From the NCBI RefSeq assembly GCF_003345355.1, contig NZ_QQNB01000003.1, positions 372,001 through 436,000 of the forward strand: a DNA stretch of 64,000 nt, given 5' to 3'. Both the position numbers and the translations under genes were made by a program. Under the pieces are notes generated by a model. That model ran no database searches. It had not been told where the DNA came from and saw only the letters and a program-made list of their open reading frames with translations. Source of the stretch: Sphingomonas aracearum. Lineage in GTDB: Bacteria; Pseudomonadota; Alphaproteobacteria; Sphingomonadales; Sphingomonadaceae. Shown piece by piece: positions 25,437 to 34,520 of this stretch. The number at the start of each line of letters is the position of its first letter. The first letter of the stretch is position 1.

Positions 25437-25600
25437 GTCATGGGAGTGAATCCCATGACGTCGGACGGGTCGGCTGCGCCGGCCCGCCGGCCGGCCTTGC
25501 GTCTGGTGGCGGACGCGGTCCGGCCCCGACGCTGCGGCATGACGTCGGACAGGGCCGGCCTTGCCGCCCCGCCGGCCGGCCTTGCGCCAGGTCGCTGGCG
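25437..25600. repeat. Palindrome and GC-rich direct repeats
   Basis: The 345-base gap between the ABC-F gene and the PepSY-like gene has no gene. Besides the structured element it holds a perfect palindrome GTCATGGGA-GTGAA-TCCCATGAC (25437-25459) and two copies of CCCGCCGGCCGGCCTTGCG (about 25483 and 25571). These look like degenerate extragenic repeat units. Confidence 0.55.
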
Positions 25601-25648
25601 TAGCCAGCCCCTGCGTTACATTCACAGGCTGTTCAACGCGCTAACCCT

Positions 25649-25963
25649 ATGCGACAGCCGATGCGGATGAAGTTCCTTCTTCTGGTTCCCGGCCTCCTCG
25701 TGCTTGCCGCGCCGTCGCTGGCGCAGCCGGTGCAGCGTCGCGCCGCGCCGGGAGTGAAGGACGCCATGCGCCGATGCCGCCTGCTGCCGCTGCCGCAGGT
25801 GGTGGACGGGGCGCGGGCCAGGATGGGGGACGCGCGCTGGATCGGCGCCGACCTCGATATCCTCAGCTGTGTTTACACATTGAAGTTCCTGCGCGATGGC
25901 GCGGTGATCTGGGTCGAGATGGATGGCCAGAGCGGCCGCTATCTCGGCCAGACCGGTAATTGA
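25649..25963 (+). CDS. Small exported PepSY-like protein
   Basis: A 104-residue exported protein with a signal peptide (MKFLLLVPGLLVLAAPSLAQ). The C-terminus, VIWVEMDGQSGRYLGQTGN, resembles the PepSY pattern in which a strand ends with D-x-x-T/S-G-x-x-L. PepSY proteins often sit beside PhoP/PhoQ-type systems and modulate peptidases or sensors. It lies 12 bases before a response regulator, so it is probably the first gene of that operon. Starts at 25649, 25661 or 25667 are all possible; none has a strong ribosome-binding site. Confidence 0.7.
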   Translation: MRQPMRMKFLLLVPGLLVLAAPSLAQPVQRRAAPGVKDAMRRCRLLPLPQVVDGARARMGDARWIGADLDILSCVYTLKFLRDGAVIWVEMDGQSGRYLGQTGN

Positions 25964-25975
25964 GAGGGAGCCAGC

Positions 25976-26641
25976 ATGCGCGTTCTGATCGTCGAGGATG
26001 AGCCGAACCTGGGCCAGCAGTTGAAGTCCACGCTGGAGGGCGCCGGCTATGCCATCGATCTGGCGACCGATGGCGAGGAGGGGCACTTCCTGGGTTCCAC
26101 CGAAAGCTACGACGCGATCGTGCTCGACCTCGGCCTGCCGGAGATCGACGGGCTGACCGTGCTCGACCGCTGGCGCAAGGAGGGCAAGACCACGCCGGTG
26201 CTGGTGCTCACCGCGCGCGACAGCTGGTCCGACAAGGTGGCGGGGCTGGACGCGGGCGCCGACGATTATGTCGCCAAGCCGTTCCAGTCGGAGGAGCTGA
26301 TCGCCCGGCTGCGCGCGCTGATCCGCCGCGCCTCGGGCAATGCGTCCAGCGAGCTGACCGCCGGCGACGTGCGGCTGGACACGCGCAGCGGCAAGGTGAC
26401 GCTGGCGGGCGAGCCGGTGAAGCTGACCGCGCAGGAATACAAGCTGCTTTCCTACCTGCTCCACCACAAGGGCAAGGTGGTGAGCCGGACCGAGCTGATC
26501 GAGCATATCTACGACCAGGATTTCGATCGCGATTCGAACACCATCGAGGTGTTCGTCACCCGCATCCGCAAGAAGCTGGGCCAGGACGTGATCACCACCA
26601 TCCGGGGCCTCGGCTACAGCCTCGAAGACCCGGCCGGCTGA
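25976..26641 (+). CDS. PhoP/OmpR-like response regulator
   Basis: A 221-residue response regulator with receiver and winged-helix domains. Phosphoacceptor is Asp51 (VLDLGLPEIDGL) and the switch Lys is K101 (DDYVAKPF). The DNA-binding domain has SNTIEVFVTRIRKKLG and TTIRGLGYSLE, as in PhoP/QseB/FeuP regulators. GAGGGAG lies 7 nt before the ATG at 25976. It forms an operon with the PepSY-like protein and the kinase 7 bases downstream. Confidence 0.95.
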   Translation: MRVLIVEDEPNLGQQLKSTLEGAGYAIDLATDGEEGHFLGSTESYDAIVLDLGLPEIDGLTVLDRWRKEGKTTPVLVLTARDSWSDKVAGLDAGADDYVAKPFQSEELIARLRALIRRASGNASSELTAGDVRLDTRSGKVTLAGEPVKLTAQEYKLLSYLLHHKGKVVSRTELIEHIYDQDFDRDSNTIEVFVTRIRKKLGQDVITTIRGLGYSLEDPAG

Positions 26642-26648
26642 CGCCCGC

Positions 26649-28037
26649 ATGACCTCGGACGCGGCGCCCGACGACACCGTGACGCTGGCGCGCGGCTATG
26701 TGCGCACCACGGGCTCGCTGTCGCGGCGCATGATCCTGATCGCGGCGGCGTGGATCGCGCTGCTGCTGTCGGGCGGCGGCTTTGCGCTCGATCGCGTGCT
26801 GACCGCAGCGATCACGCGCAATTTCGACGACCAGCTCGAATATGTGCTGACGGCGCTCATCACCACGGCGGAGATCGGGCCGGAAGGCGAGGTGATCTTC
26901 AACCGGGAGCCGGCCGACCAGCGCTTTCTGGAGCCCTATTCCGGGCTCTACTGGCAGGTGAGCGGGACGCGGCGCGAGCCGTTTCCCTCGCGTTCGCTGT
27001 GGGACCGCACGCTGCGCTACGGTGCGCCCCATGACGATCGCGCGGTGCATGCTTATGACAGCGCGCAGTTTGCGGACGAGAAGCTGCGGGTGGTGGAGCG
27101 GGACGTGACGCTGCCCGGCAGCCGCGTGCGCTGGCGGTTCCAGGTGGCGCAGAACCGCGCCGGGCTGGACGAGCAGATCAAGGTGCTGCGCCGCACGCTG
27201 GTGCGCTCGTTCCTGCTGCTCGGGCTCGGGCTGATCGTGATGGCGGGCCTGCAGACCTTTTACGGCTTGTGGCCGCTGCGCCGCGTACGCGAGGAGATCG
27301 CGCGCATGCGGGCGGGCAAGTCGCGCCAGGTGGAGGAAGCGATGCCGGTGGAGGTCGCGCCGCTGGTGGAGGAGCTGAACGGCCTGATCGCGCACAACGA
27401 GCGGCAGGCGGAGGAAGCGCGGCGGCATGCCGGCAACCTCGCCCATGCGCTGAAGACGCCGCTGACCGTCATCATGAACGCAGCGACCGCCGGCTCGGAC
27501 GATCTGGCCGAAACCGTGGTGCGCGAGGCGCGGACCATGCGGCGGCAGGTGGACCACCACCTCGCCCGCGCCCGCGCAGTCGGGCGGCGCGGCTCGGCGC
27601 ACAGCCGGGCGGACGTATGGCCGAGCCTGGAATCGGTCGAGCGGGCGGTGGCGCGGCTCTATCGCCATGTCCGCATCGACGTGACCGGCCCGCGCGACCT
27701 CCAGGTCCATGTCGAGCGGCAGGACCTGGACGAGATGCTGGGCAACCTGATCGAGAATGCCGCGAAATATGGCGGCGGCAGCGTGTTCGTGACGGTGTCC
27801 GCGCAGGCCGGCTTTGTCGAGTTCCTGATCGAGGACGACGGCATGGGCATCCCCGGCGAGGAGCGCACGCGCATCTTCGATCGCGGGGTGCGGCTGGACA
27901 CGGGCAAGCCGGGCACGGGCCTGGGCATGGGCATCACCCGCGACGTGGCGGAGATCTATGGCGGCACGATCGCGCTGGAGGAAAGCGAGGATCTCGGCGG
28001 GCTGCTGGTGCGGCTGCGGCTGCCGGCGGCGAACTAG
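26649..28037 (+). CDS. PhoQ-like sensor histidine kinase
   Basis: A 462-residue membrane kinase. The first membrane helix is at about residues 28-46, the periplasmic domain runs to about 185, and the second helix is at 186-206. The phosphorylated His is H266 in NLAHALKTPLTV, with the LAHxLKTPL form typical of PhoQ/FeuQ kinases. N box NLIENAAKYG, G1 DDGMGIP and G2 GTGLGMGI are intact. Members of this group respond to envelope stress, divalent cations or osmolarity; which applies here is unknown. Confidence 0.94.
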   Translation: MTSDAAPDDTVTLARGYVRTTGSLSRRMILIAAAWIALLLSGGGFALDRVLTAAITRNFDDQLEYVLTALITTAEIGPEGEVIFNREPADQRFLEPYSGLYWQVSGTRREPFPSRSLWDRTLRYGAPHDDRAVHAYDSAQFADEKLRVVERDVTLPGSRVRWRFQVAQNRAGLDEQIKVLRRTLVRSFLLLGLGLIVMAGLQTFYGLWPLRRVREEIARMRAGKSRQVEEAMPVEVAPLVEELNGLIAHNERQAEEARRHAGNLAHALKTPLTVIMNAATAGSDDLAETVVREARTMRRQVDHHLARARAVGRRGSAHSRADVWPSLESVERAVARLYRHVRIDVTGPRDLQVHVERQDLDEMLGNLIENAAKYGGGSVFVTVSAQAGFVEFLIEDDGMGIPGEERTRIFDRGVRLDTGKPGTGLGMGITRDVAEIYGGTIALEESEDLGGLLVRLRLPAAN

Positions 28038-28098
28038 GCAGGCGTCTCCTCTTCCTAGGGAGGCGAGCAAGCTAAAGCGCGTTAACACACGGGCAAGC

Positions 28099-28174
28099 CG
28101 TCATTGCGAGCACAGCGAAGCAATCCAGGGTTTCGCGAGCGGCCCTCGATTGCTTCGCTACGCTCGCAATGACG
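28099..28174. repeat. CGTCATTGCGAG-type inverted repeat
   Basis: CGTCATTGCGAGCACAGCGA... (from 28099) faces ...TCGCTACGCTCGCAATGACG (to 28174), a ~30-bp imperfect stem with GAAGCAATC/GATTGCTTC in both arms. This well-known class of bacterial extragenic palindrome lies between the kinase gene and the convergent flavin oxidoreductase gene and may act as terminator. Confidence 0.8.
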
Positions 28175-28199
28175 GTCGAGTAAGCCTCATGTGATCCTG

Positions 28200-29207
28200 C
28201 TACGCCGCGGCCTTCACCCCGTTCAGCTCGGCCATCGCCTCGGCGGTGAGCGTCAGGCTGCGCTTGCGGGCTTCATGGTCGTAGATCGCGCTGGTGATCA
28301 TCAGTTCGTCCACGCCCGTGCGCTCGACAAAGGCGGCGATCTGGTTGCGCACGGTCTGGCGGCTGCCCACCGCCGAGCAGCTGAGCGTGTGGTTGAGGAT
28401 CGCGGCACCCTGCGGCCCCAGGCTTTCGCGATAGCCGGCGCGGGGAGGCGGCAACTGGATCGGGTTGCCGGTGCGCAGGGAGACGAAGGTCTGCTGCTGC
28501 GAGCTGGCGAGGAGCTCGCCTTCTTCATCCGTCTCCGCGGCGAAGACGTTGAAGCCGGCCATCACATGCGGTCGCTCGAGTTGTGCCGACGGGCGGAAGT
28601 CGCGGCGGTAGATGGCGATCGCATTGTCCAGCGCATCGGGCGCGAAGTGCGAGGCAAAGGCATAAGGCAGGCCCAGCGCGGCGGCGAGCTGCGCGCCGTA
28701 CAGGCTGGAGCCGAGGATCCACAGCTCGGGCTTCGCGCCAGCGCCGGGCGTCGCCTGGATGCCGGTCTGGCCATCGTCGGCGAAATAGCTTTGCAGCTCC
28801 ATCACGTCCTGCGGAAAGGCATTGGGGTCGCTCACCAGCGTGCGCCGGATCGCCTGCGCCACCCGCTGGTCCGATCCCGGCGCGCGGCCAAGGCCGAGGT
28901 CGATGCGGCCGGGGAACAGCGCATCCAGCGTGCCGAACTGCTCGGCGATCTGGAGCGGCGCATGGTTGGGCAGCATGATGCCGCCGGCGCCGATGCGGAT
29001 GGTGGAGGTGGCGTGCCCGACATGCGCCATCACCACCGAGGTCGCCGCCGAGGCGATGCCGTTCATGCCGTGATGCTCGGCCATCCAGTAACGCTTGAAC
29101 CCCTGCGCCTCGGCATGGGCGGCAAGGTCCGCGGCGTTGGCCAGGGCCTGGGAAACGGTGCCGCCCTGCACGACGGGCACGAGATCGAGGAGCGAGTAAT
29201 CGGTCAT
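28200..29207 (-). CDS. LLM-class flavin-dependent oxidoreductase (luciferase-like)
   Basis: A 335-residue luciferase-like TIM barrel using FMNH2. Diagnostic segments are [66 protein letters not shown] and the late [20 protein letters not shown]. This belongs to the YhbW-like group 1 (no sulfonate-specific features seen). Substrate unknown. The ATG at 29207 starts [12 protein letters not shown], family-typical. Confidence 0.93.
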   Translation of the reverse strand: MTDYSLLDLVPVVQGGTVSQALANAADLAAHAEAQGFKRYWMAEHHGMNGIASAATSVVMAHVGHATSTIRIGAGGIMLPNHAPLQIAEQFGTLDALFPGRIDLGLGRAPGSDQRVAQAIRRTLVSDPNAFPQDVMELQSYFADDGQTGIQATPGAGAKPELWILGSSLYGAQLAAALGLPYAFASHFAPDALDNAIAIYRRDFRPSAQLERPHVMAGFNVFAAETDEEGELLASSQQQTFVSLRTGNPIQLPPPRAGYRESLGPQGAAILNHTLSCSAVGSRQTVRNQIAAFVERTGVDELMITSAIYDHEARKRSLTLTAEAMAELNGVKAAA

Positions 29208-29324
29208 GGGAGCAAGATGGGGAGGCGCGACAAGCCGTGCCACCCATGTTCGGCTTGGGCGCGCGCCATATTTCCTTGGCGGCCGGGCTTTGCACGCCTG
29301 CGCGCAGCCCCTACACGCCCGGCC

Positions 29325-29987
29325 ATGCTCCCGGCGCTTGGTCACATCCGCAACTGGATCTTCGATCTCGACAACACGCTCTATCCGTCGAGCGCGGACC
29401 TGTTCGGCCAGATCGACCGGCGCATGACCGATTTCGTCGCCCGCCGGCTGGGCCTTGAGCGCGAGGCGGCGTTCCGCCTCCAGAAGGACTATTTCCTGCA
29501 CCACGGCACCACCCTGTCCGGCCTGATCGCCGAGCATGGCGTCGATCCGCACGAATTCCTCGGCTTCGTCCACGACATCGAGATGGACGTGCTGGAGGAG
29601 AACGCCCCGCTGGCCGCGGCGATCGCCAAGCTGCCGGGGCGCAAGCTCGTCTTCACCAACGGCGACAAGCCCTATGCGCTGAAGGTGCTCGACCGCCTCG
29701 GCCTGGGGGAAAGCTTCGAGGCGATCCACGACATCCACGCGATGGATCTGGTGCCCAAGCCGCAGGCGTCCGCCTATGCCGGGCTGTGCGCCGCCTTCGG
29801 GCTGGACCCGCGCCAGTCGCTGTTCGCCGAGGACATGGCGCGCAACCTGAAGCCGGCCAAGGCGATCGGCATGGCCACCCTGTGGGTGGACAACGGTTCC
29901 GAACAGAGCGCCGACGACGATCGCAGCTTTATCGATTTCACCACCCACGACATCACCGCGTGGCTGGAACGGATACTGGAGGCCTGA
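29325..29987 (+). CDS. HAD pyrimidine 5'-nucleotidase-like phosphatase
   Basis: A 220-residue HAD enzyme of the pyrimidine 5'-nucleotidase (Sdt1/PpdK-like) subgroup. Motif I is [13 protein letters not shown] (Asp14, Asp16); motif II is FTNGDKPYA; the Lys of motif III lies in [10 protein letters not shown]; motif IV is [17 protein letters not shown]. It dephosphorylates nucleotides such as UMP/CMP or small phosphates; the exact substrate is not shown. It leads the dapD operon: the dapD start follows its stop by one base. Confidence 0.9.
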   Translation: MLPALGHIRNWIFDLDNTLYPSSADLFGQIDRRMTDFVARRLGLEREAAFRLQKDYFLHHGTTLSGLIAEHGVDPHEFLGFVHDIEMDVLEENAPLAAAIAKLPGRKLVFTNGDKPYALKVLDRLGLGESFEAIHDIHAMDLVPKPQASAYAGLCAAFGLDPRQSLFAEDMARNLKPAKAIGMATLWVDNGSEQSADDDRSFIDFTTHDITAWLERILEA

Positions 29988-29988
29988 C

Positions 29989-30795
29989 GTGACCGACCTT
30001 GCAACCCTTATCGACCAGGCATGGGAAGCGCGCGACGGCATCGGGCAGCACACCCGCGGCGAGGTGCGCTCGGCGGTGGAGGAGGCGCTGGCGCTGCTCG
30101 ACGCCGGCACCGCACGGGTGGCCGAGCCGGACGGGGACGGCTGGCGGGTCAACCAGTGGCTGAAGAAAGCGGTGCTGCTGAGCTTCAGCCTCAACGGCAA
30201 TGTCGTGATGGAGGGCGGGTATCACGACAAGGTGCCGCTGAAGTTCGCCGGCTGGTCCGATGCGCAGTTCGCCGAGGCGGGCTTTCGCGCGGTGCCGGGC
30301 GCGGTGGTGCGGCGCGGGGCCTTTGTCGGCCGCAACTGCGTGCTGATGCCGAGCTTCGTGAACATCGGCGCCCATGTCGGCGAGGGCACGATGGTGGATA
30401 CCTGGGCAACGGTGGGCTCCTGCGCGCAGATCGGCCGCGGCGTGCATATCTCCGGCGGCGCCGGCATCGGCGGCGTGCTGGAGCCGTTGCAGGCCGATCC
30501 GGTGATCATCGGCGACGGCGCCTTCATCGGCGCGCGCTCGGAAGTGGCCGAGGGCGTGCGCGTGGGCGAAGGCGCGGTGCTGTCGATGGGGGTCTATCTC
30601 GGCGCCTCGACCAAGATCGTGGATCGCGCGACGGGGCAGGTGCATCGCGGGCAGGTGCCGCCCTTCTCGGTGGTGGTGCCCGGCTCCCTGCCGTCGGAGA
30701 GCGGCGGGCCGGCGCTCTATTGCGCGGTGATCGTCAAGACCGTGGACGCGCAGACCCGGTCCAAGACCGGAATCAACGAGCTGCTGCGCGACTGA
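29989..30795 (+). CDS. dapD: Tetrahydrodipicolinate N-succinyltransferase
   Basis: A 268-residue DapD that succinylates tetrahydrodipicolinate in the lysine/meso-diaminopimelate pathway. An N-terminal helical domain is followed by a left-handed beta-helix of hexapeptide repeats (about residues 100-220): [39 protein letters not shown]. The GTG at 29989 gives the family start [16 protein letters not shown]. The stop overlaps the next gene start (TGATG). dapE, which often follows, is absent here. Confidence 0.97.
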   Translation: MTDLATLIDQAWEARDGIGQHTRGEVRSAVEEALALLDAGTARVAEPDGDGWRVNQWLKKAVLLSFSLNGNVVMEGGYHDKVPLKFAGWSDAQFAEAGFRAVPGAVVRRGAFVGRNCVLMPSFVNIGAHVGEGTMVDTWATVGSCAQIGRGVHISGGAGIGGVLEPLQADPVIIGDGAFIGARSEVAEGVRVGEGAVLSMGVYLGASTKIVDRATGQVHRGQVPPFSVVVPGSLPSESGGPALYCAVIVKTVDAQTRSKTGINELLRD

Positions 30796-31550
30796 TGCGC
30801 GGCGCCTTCCTCCTCGCACTGGCGCTGCTCGCGCCCGCCGCGGCGTTCGCGCAGGACACGGCTCCGGCCGAGGTCGTGCGCCGCTTCCCGCACGATCCGC
30901 AGGCGTATACCGAGGGGCTGTTCTTCGACGGCGGTGCCTTGTTCGAGAGCACGGGCGAGGTCGGCCGCTCGTCGGTGCGCGAGGTGGAGCTGGAGACCGG
31001 TCGCGTGCTGCGGCAGGTGCCGGTGCCGCCGCCCCTGTTCGGCGAAGGGATCGTGGCCTGGCGCGACCAGATCCTCAGCCTGACCTGGAAGGACGGGATC
31101 GGCTTCCGCTGGTCGCGCGACGGTTTCCGCAAGCTCGGCAGCTTCCGCTACGCGGGCGAGGGTTGGGCGCTGACCTCCGACGGGCGCAATCTGATCCTGT
31201 CGGACGGCACCCCCACGCTTCGGCTGCTCGATCCACGCACCTTCCGCGTCCGCCGTACGCTGGCCGTTACCGCCGGCGGCGCTCCGGTCGCCAACCTCAA
31301 CGAGCTGGAATTTGTCGACGGCGAGATCCTCGCCAACATCTGGATGACCGACCGGGTCGCGCGGATCGATCCGAAAGACGGCCATGTGATCGGCTGGATC
31401 GATCTCGCCGCGCTGCATGCGCAGGCCGGCGTGTTCGGCGCCGACCAGGTGGCCAACGGCATCGCCTGGGACGCCAAGGGTCGCCGCCTGTTCGTCACCG
31501 GCAAGGAATGGCCGACCCTGTTCCAGATCAAGCCGCCCAAAGGACGCTGA
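30795..31550 (+). CDS. Glutaminyl-peptide cyclotransferase (plant-type QC)
   Basis: A 251-residue exported protein (signal peptide to AAAFA) of the five-bladed beta-propeller glutamine cyclotransferase family, which turns N-terminal Gln into pyroglutamate. Markers include FPHDPQAYTEGLFFDGGALFESTG, LTWKDGIGFRW, LNELEFVDGEILANIWMTDRVARIDP and GIAWDAKGRRLFVTGKEWPTLFQI. It overlaps dapD by one base, an unusual partner. It acts in the periplasm or outside the cell. Confidence 0.93.
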   Translation: MRGAFLLALALLAPAAAFAQDTAPAEVVRRFPHDPQAYTEGLFFDGGALFESTGEVGRSSVREVELETGRVLRQVPVPPPLFGEGIVAWRDQILSLTWKDGIGFRWSRDGFRKLGSFRYAGEGWALTSDGRNLILSDGTPTLRLLDPRTFRVRRTLAVTAGGAPVANLNELEFVDGEILANIWMTDRVARIDPKDGHVIGWIDLAALHAQAGVFGADQVANGIAWDAKGRRLFVTGKEWPTLFQIKPPKGR

Positions 31551-31622
31551 GCGCGGACACGGAGCCTCGACATGGCGGCGGCCCTTGCCTAAGCGCGGAA
31601 GCGACATCGCACAGGGGGCTCC

Positions 31623-32588
31623 ATGACCGACGCCAGCAACGTTCTTGATCGCGTACTCGTGCTCGAAATGGTGCGCGTCACCGAAGCGGCGGCGATCGCG
31701 GCCTCCACCCTGACCGGGCGCGGCGACGAGAAGGCGGCCGATGCCGCCGCGGTGGACGCGATGCGCACCGCGCTCAACACGCTCTACATGGACGGCACCG
31801 TGGTGATCGGCGAGGGCGAGCGCGACGAGGCGCCGATGCTGTTCATCGGCGAAAAGGTCGGCTCGGCGATCGGCAAGGGGCCGAAGATCGACATCGCGCT
31901 CGATCCGCTGGAAGGCACCACCATCTGCGCCACCGCCGGGCCGAACAGCCTGGCCGTGCTGGCGATCGCCGAGGAAGGCGGGCTGCTCAACGCGCCGGAC
32001 GTCTACATGGACAAGATCGCGGTCGGACCCGGCTATCCGGAAGGGATCATCGACCTCGACCGCAGCCCGTCCGAGAACGTGCGCGCGGTGGCCGAGGCCA
32101 AGGGCGTGGAGCCGAAGGACATCATGGTCTGCGTGCTGGATCGTCCGCGGCACGAGAAGATCATCGCCGAGCTGCGTTCCATCGGCGCAGGCGTGGTGCT
32201 GATCGGCGACGGCGACGTGGCCGGCGTGATCGCCACCACCAACCCGGACACGGTGATCGACCTCTACATGGGCGCAGGCGGCGCGCCGGAAGGCGTGCTG
32301 GCGGCCGCGGCGCTGCGCTGCGTCGGGGGGCAGTTCAAGGGCCGCCTGCTGTTCCGCAACGACGACGAGCGCGCGCGCGCCGCCAAGTGGGGCGTGACCG
32401 ACCTCGACAAGCAATATGACCTGACCGAGCTGGCGCGCGGCGACTGCATCTTCGCGGCGACCGGCGTGACGGACGGCTCGCTGCTGGGCGGCGTGAAGCG
32501 CAAGGGCCGGGTGATGACCACCGAAAGCGTGGTGATGCGCGCGTCCTCGGGCACGGTGCGCTGGGTCAAGGGCGAGCACCGCCTCTGA
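31623..32588 (+). CDS. glpX: Class II fructose-1,6-bisphosphatase
   Basis: A 321-residue GlpX, a metal-dependent FBPase/SBPase acting in gluconeogenesis or carbon cycling. Motifs include GEGERDEAPMLFIGEKVG and the metal site IDIALDPLEGTT, then GPNSLAVLA and LDRPRHEKIIAELR. The start at 31623 follows GGGGG at about 10 nt. The stop TGA shares bases with the first codon (CTG) of the downstream CPBP gene. Confidence 0.97.
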   Translation: MTDASNVLDRVLVLEMVRVTEAAAIAASTLTGRGDEKAADAAAVDAMRTALNTLYMDGTVVIGEGERDEAPMLFIGEKVGSAIGKGPKIDIALDPLEGTTICATAGPNSLAVLAIAEEGGLLNAPDVYMDKIAVGPGYPEGIIDLDRSPSENVRAVAEAKGVEPKDIMVCVLDRPRHEKIIAELRSIGAGVVLIGDGDVAGVIATTNPDTVIDLYMGAGGAPEGVLAAAALRCVGGQFKGRLLFRNDDERARAAKWGVTDLDKQYDLTELARGDCIFAATGVTDGSLLGGVKRKGRVMTTESVVMRASSGTVRWVKGEHRL

Positions 32589-33352
32589 TCGGCCACTGGC
32601 TGCCCGCGCTGCTGCTGGCGGCGGCGCTTGCGATCGTCGCCTCGGGCCTGAGGCGGCGCCCGGGGCGGGCGCTGGACGGGCCGGCGCGCTACTGGAACTG
32701 GGCGGCGGCGCTGGGCCTGCGCTACGGCCTGCCGAGCCTGGCGGCGCTGTCGCTGCTGTGCGGTCTGCCCGCGATCGGCCACCTGCCGCGCCTCTTCCTG
32801 CCGCTGGCCGAGCCGCTGGGCTTCGATCCGGCGGGCGAGATGCTGCCGGCCTGGCTGGTCGCGGCGGCGCTGGCCGCGGGGACGCTGTTCAATGCCGGCT
32901 GGACCTGGGCGCGTGCCCGGCGGGGCAAGCCGGCGCTGGAGCTGGTGCCGCTCGCCTCCATCCTGCCGCGCTGGCGCGAGGAGCTGCCGGCGGCGGCGTT
33001 CCTGTCGCTGGTCGCCGGCGTCTCGGAGGAACTGTTCTTCCGCCTGGTCCTGCCGGTGCTGTTCGCGCTGGTCGGCGGGGGGGCGCTGGCCGGCTTCGTT
33101 GTCGGCACGGCGGCCTTTGCCCTGCTGCACCGCTACCAGGGCTGGCGCGGGATGCTGGCCACCGCGCTGGTCGGCATCGTGCTGGCGGTGCTCTACCTCG
33201 CCAGCGGGCAATTGTGGGTGGCGATGGCCGCGCATGCCGCGATCGACCTCAACGCGCTGGTCGTACGGCCGCTGGCGGGCGGGCGGCTGCGGCGCGGATG
33301 GACCCGGCAGGCCGCCGCTGCGTTCCCGCCGGCAAGCAATCAAGAGGACTGA
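32585..33352 (+). CDS. CPBP-family intramembrane glutamic endopeptidase, apparent CTG start
   Basis: A 255-residue membrane protease of the CAAX/CPBP (Abi) family. The three motifs are present: EELFFR (with catalytic Glu pair), FALLHRYQG and HAAIDLN. The first ATG (32840) would remove 85 residues including two membrane helices that read as normal protein. No ATG, GTG or TTG occurs in this frame between the glpX region and 32840. CTG at 32585 overlaps the glpX stop as CTGA, mirroring ATGA couplings elsewhere, so CTG is the proposed start. Substrate unknown. Confidence 0.8.
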   Translation: MIGHWLPALLLAAALAIVASGLRRRPGRALDGPARYWNWAAALGLRYGLPSLAALSLLCGLPAIGHLPRLFLPLAEPLGFDPAGEMLPAWLVAAALAAGTLFNAGWTWARARRGKPALELVPLASILPRWREELPAAAFLSLVAGVSEELFFRLVLPVLFALVGGGALAGFVVGTAAFALLHRYQGWRGMLATALVGIVLAVLYLASGQLWVAMAAHAAIDLNALVVRPLAGGRLRRGWTRQAAAAFPPASNQED

Positions 33353-33356
33353 AAGC

Positions 33357-34478
33357 ATGAGCGGACCCAAGCTGTTCCAGCCGGTGGAGGTGGGCGCGAT
33401 GACGCTGCCCAACCGCATCGTGATCGCGCCGATGTGCCAGTATTCGGCGGAAAACGGCTGCATGACCGACTGGCACCTGATCCATCTCGGCCAGCTTGCG
33501 CTGTCGGGCGCGGGGCTGCTGACGATCGAGGCGACGGCGGTGGAGCCGGAAGGGCGCATCACCTATGCCGATGTCGGCCTGTGGGACGACGCCACCGAGG
33601 CGGCGATGGCCCGCGTGCTGGACGGGGTGCGGCGCTGGTCCGATATGCCCATCGCCATCCAGCTCGGCCATGCCGGGCGCAAGGCCTCCACCGACCTGCC
33701 GTGGAAGGGCGGCGCGCAGCTCGCTCCCGATCACGCGAACGGCTGGCAGACGGTGGCGCCGTCGCCGCTCGCCTTCGGGGCAGGGGACAACGCACCGGCG
33801 GCGCTCGACCGCGAGGGGCTGGCGCGGGTGCGCGAGGCGTTCGCCTCCGCCGCGCGGCGGGCGGCGCGGCTGGGGATCGAGGCGGTGCAGCTGCACGGCG
33901 CGCATGGCTATCTGCTCCACCAGTTCCTGTCGCCGCTCTCCAACCGACGCGAAGACGATTATGGCGGCAGCCTGGAGAACCGCCTGCGCTTTCCCCTGGA
34001 AGTGTTCGACGCGGTGCGCGCGGCGTTCCCGGCGGAGCGGCCGGTGACGATGCGGGTGTCGGGCAGCGACTGGGTGGAGGGCGGCTGGGACGCCGAGCAG
34101 ACGATCGCCTTCGCCCAGGCGCTGGAAGCACGCGGCTGCGCGGCAATCCATGTCTCCTCCGGCGGACTGGACGCGCGGCAGGACATTCCGGTGGGGCCGA
34201 GCTACCAGGTGCCGCTCGCCCGCGCGGTAAAGGCGGCAGTGTCGATGCCGGTGGTCGCGGTGGGCCTCATCACCGATTATGAGCAGGCCGAGGCCATCGT
34301 CGGCACGGGCGATGCGGACATGATCGCGCTGGCCCGCACCGTCCTCTACGATCCGCGCTGGCCGTGGCATGCCGCGGCGCATCTGGGCGCACGGGTAAAG
34401 GCGCCGGACCAGTATCTCCGCTCGCAGCCGCGCCAATATCGCCACCTGTTCGACGTGAAAGGCAGCGCGGAAAGCTGA
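33357..34478 (+). CDS. Old yellow enzyme family NADH:flavin oxidoreductase
   Basis: A 373-residue FMN TIM-barrel reductase of the YqjM/thermophilic-like OYE class. Motifs: PNRIVIAPMCQYSAENG with the modulating Cys27, LGHAGRKAS, GVQLHGAHGYLLHQFLSP-like AVQLHGAHGYLLHQFLSP, and SNRREDDYGGSLENRLRF. The two substrate-anion His/His-like residues follow the HGAHGYL motif region. It reduces activated alkenes such as enones; the physiological substrate is unknown. It sits 4 bases after the CPBP gene. Confidence 0.95.
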   Translation: MSGPKLFQPVEVGAMTLPNRIVIAPMCQYSAENGCMTDWHLIHLGQLALSGAGLLTIEATAVEPEGRITYADVGLWDDATEAAMARVLDGVRRWSDMPIAIQLGHAGRKASTDLPWKGGAQLAPDHANGWQTVAPSPLAFGAGDNAPAALDREGLARVREAFASAARRAARLGIEAVQLHGAHGYLLHQFLSPLSNRREDDYGGSLENRLRFPLEVFDAVRAAFPAERPVTMRVSGSDWVEGGWDAEQTIAFAQALEARGCAAIHVSSGGLDARQDIPVGPSYQVPLARAVKAAVSMPVVAVGLITDYEQAEAIVGTGDADMIALARTVLYDPRWPWHAAAHLGARVKAPDQYLRSQPRQYRHLFDVKGSAES

Positions 34479-34520
34479 AACCGTCACGTCCGTGACGCAA
34501 TCGGCGGCGAGAGGGCGCGG

